Assembly (NCBI GenBank): GCA_002409625.1
Contig: DHNY01000017.1
Location: 1 to 25,213 of the forward strand
DNA length: 25,213 nucleotides
Source of the DNA: Anaerolineaceae bacterium UBA5404
GTDB lineage: Bacteria > Chloroflexota > Anaerolineae > Anaerolineales > Anaerolineaceae
Direction: 5' to 3'
Shown: piece by piece, positions 21,084-25,213 of the stretch
Position numbering within the stretch: the stretch's first letter is position 1
Layout: each line of letters starts with the position of its first letter
Notes under the pieces: model-generated
What the model was told of the DNA's origin: nothing
The model's input: only the letters and a program-made list of their open reading frames with translations
Database searches by the model: none
Made by a program: the position numbers and the translations under genes

Positions 21084-21443
21084 TTATTCGCCGCATTCAT
21101 CGTGATGCTGATGCTCGTGGCAGACGGAACCTGTTGTCTTAAGCTCACCCTTCAGATAATTTTCTACAGCAGTTTTCGCGTTACCAGAAGCTCCTACAAC
21201 AACTTCAACGTTCCTTTCATTAAAAATCTCAACCGCACCTCCGCCCATACCACCGCTGATGATGACATTTACACCGCGATCGGCAAGAAAGTTAGGCAAG
21301 AATCCAGGTCTATGTCCAGGGTTAGCAATGGTTTCGCTTTTGAGAATTTGATTGTTTTCGGTGTCAAAAATCATAAACCCTTCGCAATGTCCAAAGTGCT
21401 CGGTCACCATTCCGTTTTCGCTTGCTACTGCAATTTTCATCAT
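21084..21443 (-). CDS. NifX/ORP-like protein with Cys/His-rich tail
   Basis: A 119-residue member of the NifB/NifX/NafY (dinitrogenase FeMo-cofactor biosynthesis) domain family, which binds metal-sulfur cofactors. MKIAVASENGMVTEHFGHCE is the classic start, followed by FLADRGVNVIISGGMGGGAV. The C-terminus ends SVCHEHQHHDECGE, a likely metal-binding tail. Without nitrogenase genes nearby, a role like the orange protein (ORP) of Desulfovibrio is more plausible than nitrogen fixation. GGAGG eight bases upstream supports the start. The ATG abuts the stop of the Mrp gene (TAAATG), so the two are tightly coupled. Confidence 0.9.
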   Translation of the reverse strand: MMKIAVASENGMVTEHFGHCEGFMIFDTENNQILKSETIANPGHRPGFLPNFLADRGVNVIISGGMGGGAVEIFNERNVEVVVGASGNAKTAVENYLKGELKTTGSVCHEHQHHDECGE

Positions 21444-22283
21444 TTAATTTTCCTCCATTTTTTCTAATATTTTTGCAATCGGCTCAAGCCAATTGCCATC
21501 GAAAAGCTCTATCATACCCTTGTCACATGCAGCTGAAATTTTCGGGTCAATAGGTAATTTAGCAAGAACCTTTAAATTATGTTTATCAGCAACTTCTTCA
21601 ATATGGCTTTCGCCAAATATCTGATAGTCCTTGCCGTTATCAGGGCATTTAAAATAGGACATGTTTTCTACCAGACCGATAATAGGGATATTCATCATCT
21701 CAGCCATCTTAACAGCTTTTGAAACAATCATGGAAACAAGTTCCTGTGGGGACGTCACAACGATAATTCCATCAACAGCAATGGATTGAAATACCGTAAG
21801 AGGAACATCGCCGGTGCCCGGCGGCATATCGATGAACATAAAATCCACATCGCTCCAAATAACATCTGTCCAAAACTGCTTTACTGTGCCGGCAATAATT
21901 GGTCCTCTCCAGACAACCGGGTCAGTGTCGTTTTCTAAAAGCAAATTGACAGACATAATATCAATCCCGGTCTTTGTTTTAACAGGGAATAGGCCAAATT
22001 CACTGCCTGAGGCTTTCTCCCTGATACCAAAGGCTTTTGGGATAGAAGGCCCTGTAACATCCGCATCCAGAATAGCTGTATGATAACCCATTCTGTTCAT
22101 GGTGACTGCAAGCATAGAGGTAACAAGTGATTTGCCGACTCCTCCTTTGCCACTGACAATACCAATGACCTTTTTTACACTGCTCATCTCGTGCAGTTTT
22201 TCGGAGAAGTCCGTTTTTTGTTCTTTTCTTTCTGCACAGTCCTCCGAACAACTGCTGCAGCTTTGATTGCAATTTTCGCTCAT
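21444..22283 (-). CDS. mrp: Mrp/NBP35-type iron-sulfur carrier ATPase
   Basis: A 279-residue P-loop ATPase of the Mrp/NBP35 (ApbC) family, which carries and delivers Fe-S clusters. The N-terminus has a CX3CX2CX3C ferredoxin-like cluster at Cys5, 9, 12 and 16. The deviant Walker A SGKGGVGKS lies at 44-52, and DADVTGPSIP and DMPPGTGDV are family motifs. The C-terminal motif normally seen as CPxC reads YFKCPDNGKDYQIFG, with one Cys only, so the usual bridging cluster between two subunits may be absent or altered. AAGGAG eight bases upstream supports the start. It lies 17 bases after the metallo-beta-lactamase gene. In Desulfovibrio an Mrp of this type belongs to the ORP locus. Confidence 0.92.
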   Translation of the reverse strand: MSENCNQSCSSCSEDCAERKEQKTDFSEKLHEMSSVKKVIGIVSGKGGVGKSLVTSMLAVTMNRMGYHTAILDADVTGPSIPKAFGIREKASGSEFGLFPVKTKTGIDIMSVNLLLENDTDPVVWRGPIIAGTVKQFWTDVIWSDVDFMFIDMPPGTGDVPLTVFQSIAVDGIIVVTSPQELVSMIVSKAVKMAEMMNIPIIGLVENMSYFKCPDNGKDYQIFGESHIEEVADKHNLKVLAKLPIDPKISAACDKGMIELFDGNWLEPIAKILEKMEEN

Positions 22284-22300
22284 ATTCTTGCTCCTTTTAT

Positions 22301-23122
22301 TTAGATTGTAATTTCACTGCCTGCTGAAAGGTAATAGATGCTATCATCCATAGCAGCTTTTAGCCTTTTATAAGGCTCTAGACCTGTACAATGACAGGTG
22401 TAAAATTTTGCCTTTGTACCCATTAGGTACTTACCAATCCTATCTATTATTTCAAAGTCCTCATTGCCGCCAGAGCGGCTGGAAAGATGAAACCCGCCTA
22501 TTACATAGTTGGGCATTCGCCCTTTAAGTGTGTGAAAATGCTCAAGAATATTTATAATGCCATTATGGGCACAGCCAGTTACTAATAGGGTTTTCCCGTC
22601 TTCCTCTACCACGAGGTTCTGTTCATGTGCAAAGATATCATCTGTCGTTTGCCCATTATACTCAGTGAGCAATCCACGGTTTGATTTTGGACGCGGCTTT
22701 CTTTGGGTAATATTAGAGAATACTTGGATTCCACTGTTAATAAAGAAACGGTCTGAGGTGAGGACAATTTGTTTGTTTTGTTTCAGGTTTTCATCAAGAC
22801 CTATAAAATCCAATTCATCGTTTGGACGGATCGCATAGTGCTTTTCAAAAGCGAGTCGATGTAAAAATACCTCAGCTTTTGTGTTTTCGTGCAGAAAACT
22901 TTTTAGCCCACCGCCGTGATCATAGTGTCCATGCGAAATCACAAGAAAATCAACATCAGCAATACTCACATCAAGCTTTTTTGCATTTTTAAGAAACAGC
23001 TCGCTTGCACCAACATCAAACAATATTTTATGTTTCTTTGTTTCTATATACAGGCTAAGGCCGTGCTCACTGCCAAAGTCTTTTGATATCGAGGTGTTTT
23101 CAACCAAAGTTTTAATAAGCAT
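22301..23122 (-). CDS. Metallo-beta-lactamase fold hydrolase
   Basis: A 273-residue enzyme of the metallo-beta-lactamase superfamily. The metal-binding HxHxDH motif is SHGHYDHGGG, followed by later ligands in TGCAHNGIINIL and GGFHL and the subgroup mark TCHCTG near the C-terminus. It resembles the group with the archaeal Mj0301-type enzyme, whose reactions vary, so the substrate is not known here. I start at the ATG at 23122 (MLIKTLVENTS, normal for this group), 4 bases after the upstream stop. A TTG at 23146 would extend it by 8 residues into the preceding gene. It lies in the middle of a tightly packed iron-sulfur operon, so redox or cofactor chemistry is likely. Confidence 0.88.
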   Translation of the reverse strand: MLIKTLVENTSISKDFGSEHGLSLYIETKKHKILFDVGASELFLKNAKKLDVSIADVDFLVISHGHYDHGGGLKSFLHENTKAEVFLHRLAFEKHYAIRPNDELDFIGLDENLKQNKQIVLTSDRFFINSGIQVFSNITQRKPRPKSNRGLLTEYNGQTTDDIFAHEQNLVVEEDGKTLLVTGCAHNGIINILEHFHTLKGRMPNYVIGGFHLSSRSGGNEDFEIIDRIGKYLMGTKAKFYTCHCTGLEPYKRLKAAMDDSIYYLSAGSEITI

Positions 23123-23126
23123 GACT

Positions 23127-24002
23127 TTAGCCACCACCTTTTTCAAAGAGCAGATTCATTGTTTTGTGATAAACCTCTTTAACCGCAATTCCCGATGTGC
23201 AGTCTATGTCTACAATGGTTTGACCATTATTTATAGCTTTAACCGCACCTAAGTCAAAGGGTATCCTGCCGATAAAAGGCAGCCCTTGTTTATTACAAAA
23301 CTCTTCAATCTTCTCTGTGTTTACAATATTGGTATCATGTTTGTTTATACATACTGCTGTCTTGGTTCCGAATTTCGCCGCTGTTGTTATAATGCGCTCC
23401 ATATCGCTGATACCTGATATGGAAGGTTCTGCGACTATCAAAACCATATCCACGCCACTAAGTGATGCAATGACAGGACAGCCTATTCCGGGAGATCCAT
23501 CAATAATGGCCAGCTCAGTATCAACTGCTGCCGACTTCATTTGTTTTTTTACCTCAGTGACAAGCATTCCGGAGGTACCACTCCCCATTTTAAGCTGTGC
23601 CGTTGAAAACACTTTTTCCCGATCAGAATACAGCATCAGCTCTCCGGCCACTGCCGGTACCAAAGTTATCGCTTCCGCAGGACAAACATATGCGCAAACG
23701 CCGCAGCCTTCACATGCAAAAGGATCAACCTTATAGTGCGACTCTGCTTTGATCGCGTCAAATCGGCAGTTTTGCCTGCACTTATCGCATTGGATACACA
23801 GTTCCAGATTTATCTCCGCTTTTGGCAACCCATAATAGTCTGTTTTTTCTGGTTCAACATTCCATCCGGTTATTAGGTGCAGGTTAGGTGCATCTACATC
23901 ACAATCCGCATATGCTTTAGCGTCAGCAAGCTTTATAAATGCACTTGCTATTGTGGTCTTTCCAGTGCCGCCTTTACCGCTAAGGATTAGTAGTTGTTTC
24001 AT
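23127..24002 (-). CDS. MinD-superfamily ATPase with inserted 2[4Fe-4S] ferredoxin domain (second)
   Basis: A 291-residue P-loop ATPase carrying a bacterial-type ferredoxin insert. The deviant Walker A GKGGTGKT is at 9-16. Two CxxCxxCxxxC sites follow at Cys69, 72, 75, 79 and Cys97, 100, 103, 107, each able to hold one [4Fe-4S] cluster. DGSPGIGCPV is the Walker B-like region. AAGGAGGTG five bases upstream gives a very strong start, and the ATG lies 23 bases inside the end of the preceding MinD-like gene. Pairs of such ATPases together with NifX-like and Mrp proteins occur in the ORP locus of Desulfovibrio. The likely role is ATP-dependent cofactor insertion or electron supply. Confidence 0.93.
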   Translation of the reverse strand: MKQLLILSGKGGTGKTTIASAFIKLADAKAYADCDVDAPNLHLITGWNVEPEKTDYYGLPKAEINLELCIQCDKCRQNCRFDAIKAESHYKVDPFACEGCGVCAYVCPAEAITLVPAVAGELMLYSDREKVFSTAQLKMGSGTSGMLVTEVKKQMKSAAVDTELAIIDGSPGIGCPVIASLSGVDMVLIVAEPSISGISDMERIITTAAKFGTKTAVCINKHDTNIVNTEKIEEFCNKQGLPFIGRIPFDLGAVKAINNGQTIVDIDCTSGIAVKEVYHKTMNLLFEKGGG

Positions 24003-24837
24003 GCTGCACCTCCTTTGTCACCTTGTTAAGCAGAGAAGAAAACAGTTCTCGGTACTTTTCATTTCTATTAACAGCAATTTTCGCATTCGAGTTCAAGGTT
24101 CCGAGTTCATTGTCAAATGGAATCCGGCCTAATATCTTTATATTATTTTCAAGACAAAACTTCTCTGCCGGGTTTCCCTCTTCTAAACATTTGTTAAGAA
24201 GCACCCCAAATGGCTTATTAAATAACTTGACCAGTTCGTATACCATATTGAGGTTATGCACACCAAACAATGTCGGTTCAGCCACCAGTATACAATAGTC
24301 CGCATCTTTGATGCTTTCCATTACGATACAAGCACTTCCGGGAGGGCAGTCGATAAATATTTGCTTATTTACTTCCGAACTTTCCTCAATTAGCTTTTTT
24401 ATGATAGGAATACCCGTAGCTTCACCGGTGTTCAGTACTCCTGTCCATACCGCCACTTCGCCAGAAACGCCTTTATTAATTTTGCCAATAACCTTTGCTT
24501 TCTCTGTTAGTGCCCTTTCAGGACAAACCAAGATACAGCCACCGCAGGAGTGGCACACATCGTCAAAGACAATTAGTTTGTTTTTAATATAGGCAAGGGC
24601 GTTAAAGTTGCAAAATTCAACGCATTTTCGACATCCATTGCATAACTCATGATCAACTTCTGGAATCTTTACTGATATTTCTTCCACCTGAACCCCTTCA
24701 GGCTTAAAAAACAGATGTCCATTCGGCTCTTCTACATCACAGTCTATATATGTGGATGCTTTCGCTGCCGCAGCTAAATTCACCGATACCAGTGTTTTTC
24801 CTGTGCCGCCCTTGCCGCTTAGCACAGCTATTCTCAT
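23980..24837 (-). CDS. MinD-superfamily ATPase with inserted 2[4Fe-4S] ferredoxin domain (first)
   Basis: A 285-residue paralog of the next gene in the operon. Walker A GKGGTGKT lies at 8-15. The ferredoxin insert has Cys66, 69, 72, 76 and Cys95, 98, 101, 105. IDCPPGSAC is the Walker B-like part, and AEPTLFGVHNL follows as in the family. I take the ATG at 24837 (MRIAVLSGKGG), because the longer frame to 24915 runs deep into the upstream gene; the stop and start are separated by one base (TAATATG). The ribosome site is weak. The two ATPases probably form a heterodimer, as suggested for other MinD/ferredoxin pairs. Confidence 0.92.
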   Translation of the reverse strand: MRIAVLSGKGGTGKTLVSVNLAAAAKASTYIDCDVEEPNGHLFFKPEGVQVEEISVKIPEVDHELCNGCRKCVEFCNFNALAYIKNKLIVFDDVCHSCGGCILVCPERALTEKAKVIGKINKGVSGEVAVWTGVLNTGEATGIPIIKKLIEESSEVNKQIFIDCPPGSACIVMESIKDADYCILVAEPTLFGVHNLNMVYELVKLFNKPFGVLLNKCLEEGNPAEKFCLENNIKILGRIPFDNELGTLNSNAKIAVNRNEKYRELFSSLLNKVTKEVQHETTTNP

Positions 24838-24838
24838 A

Positions 24839-25207
24839 TTAATTGCCCCCGTGCCCGTGAAATCCGGCATGAAATTCATCCAGCAAAGGTAATTTCCCAT
24901 CGATAAAAGCATCAATATTATCTTTGGCTGAACCGGTTATCGTTTTATAAATTTTTATTTCAGCGGGTTTTAGCACTTCAGCAGCATTTTCTCCTAAGCG
25001 GGGAGTGAGTAAAACATCTGCTTTGTTATCAACTATTATTTGTGCAGCTTTAATCCCAGCGCCACCTGTGCTTGCCGCCGCACTGTTGTCAATAAATATA
25101 CTCTCCTTTGTTTCTACATCATAAATAAGAAAATAGGGAGTACGTCCAAATGATACACATACATTCGACTCCAAGGTTTTCTCATCTACTGGAATTGCTA
25201 TTTTCAT
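24839..25207 (-). CDS. NifX/ORP-like protein with His-rich tail
   Basis: A 122-residue member of the NifB/NifX/NafY domain family. It starts MKIAIPVDEKTLESNVCVSF, followed by GRTPYFLIYDVETK and a GGAGIKAAQIIVDNKADVLL core. The C-terminus is FHAGFHGHGGN, rich in His and Gly. It shares the fold but little sequence with the NifX-like protein at 21084-21443, so the cluster has one at each end. Only 6 bases lie between the start and the window edge, so neither ribosome site nor promoter can be judged, and more genes of the operon may lie outside. It probably binds a metal-sulfur cofactor made or delivered by the adjoining ATPases. Confidence 0.88.
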   Translation of the reverse strand: MKIAIPVDEKTLESNVCVSFGRTPYFLIYDVETKESIFIDNSAAASTGGAGIKAAQIIVDNKADVLLTPRLGENAAEVLKPAEIKIYKTITGSAKDNIDAFIDGKLPLLDEFHAGFHGHGGN

Positions 25208-25213
25208 AAGAAT

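Noticed and set aside
21084..25207. Nitrogen-fixation (nif) cluster
   Set aside because: NifX-like domains alone do not show nitrogenase; no nifH, nifD, nifK, nifB, nifE or nifN is present, and the gene set fits an ORP-like locus better.
1..25213. CRISPR array, rRNA or tRNA genes
   Set aside because: I saw no regularly spaced direct repeats and no cloverleaf with conserved tRNA loops or rRNA sequence in any gap; this was by eye, without a covariance-model scan.

Overview
The window (moderately AT-rich, no rRNA or tRNA seen) looks like chromosomal accessory DNA from a strict anaerobe. The left 20 kb best fits a Chloroflexota (Anaerolineae-type) genome. This rests on the SAM-hydroxide adenosyltransferase/ECF operon, the very large fused ABC-2 permeases paired with lipoproteins, and a secreted beta-helix protein ending in an FPIVKNG-like tail that I associate with that phylum. 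It is inference from gene content, not a database result. The right 4.5 kb is an anaerobe iron-sulfur ATPase cluster whose proteins look more clostridial or Desulfovibrio-like. It is joined to the left part through two broken genes.

Layout: (1) 156-2127, minus: AbiE-type toxin-antitoxin operon (AbiEi-like regulator, AbiEii nucleotidyltransferase) with an unrecognised third gene, a sigma70-type promoter and tandem 9-bp direct repeats. (2) 2309-3967, minus: secreted parallel beta-helix protein. (3) 3968-4330: leader with alternative hairpins, a 40-codon ORF and a fossil ABC-ATPase 3' end. (4) 4331-8704, minus: operon of SAM hydroxide adenosyltransferase, fused EcfA-EcfA', EcfS, EcfT and a small membrane protein, from a promoter that predicts a leaderless mRNA. 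(5) 9047-12992, plus: ABC ATPase, GntR/YtrA-type repressor, lipoprotein and a 12-TM fused permease. (6) 13326-16991, minus: a convergent paralogous module (lipoprotein, permease, ATPase) without the repressor and with a rotated gene order. (7) 17325-18633, minus: ECF sigma factor with membrane anti-sigma-like partner. (8) 18688-20747: a decayed strip holding an internally deleted IS3-family element, a frameshifted ABC ATPase and a truncated permease. (9) 20655-25207, minus: a truncated rubredoxin-containing gene, then (in reverse order of transcription) NifX-like, Mrp/NBP35, metallo-beta-lactamase, two MinD/ferredoxin ATPases and a second NifX-like protein. This gene set resembles the orange-protein (ORP) locus of Desulfovibrio.

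How the genes may work together: the ECF operon imports an unidentified small molecule and is co-expressed with an enzyme that cleaves SAM to adenosine and methionine. The two ABC/lipoprotein modules look like BcrA-type efflux or envelope-stress systems, one under its own GntR-family repressor. The ORP-like cluster probably assembles or carries a metal-sulfur cofactor. The most noteworthy observations are the pair of rotated paralogous ABC modules plus a fossil third copy, the leaderless SAM-hydrolase/ECF operon with a perfect 10-bp hairpin before ecfT, the three-gene AbiE operon, and the breakpoint near 20,695 where two truncated genes meet.
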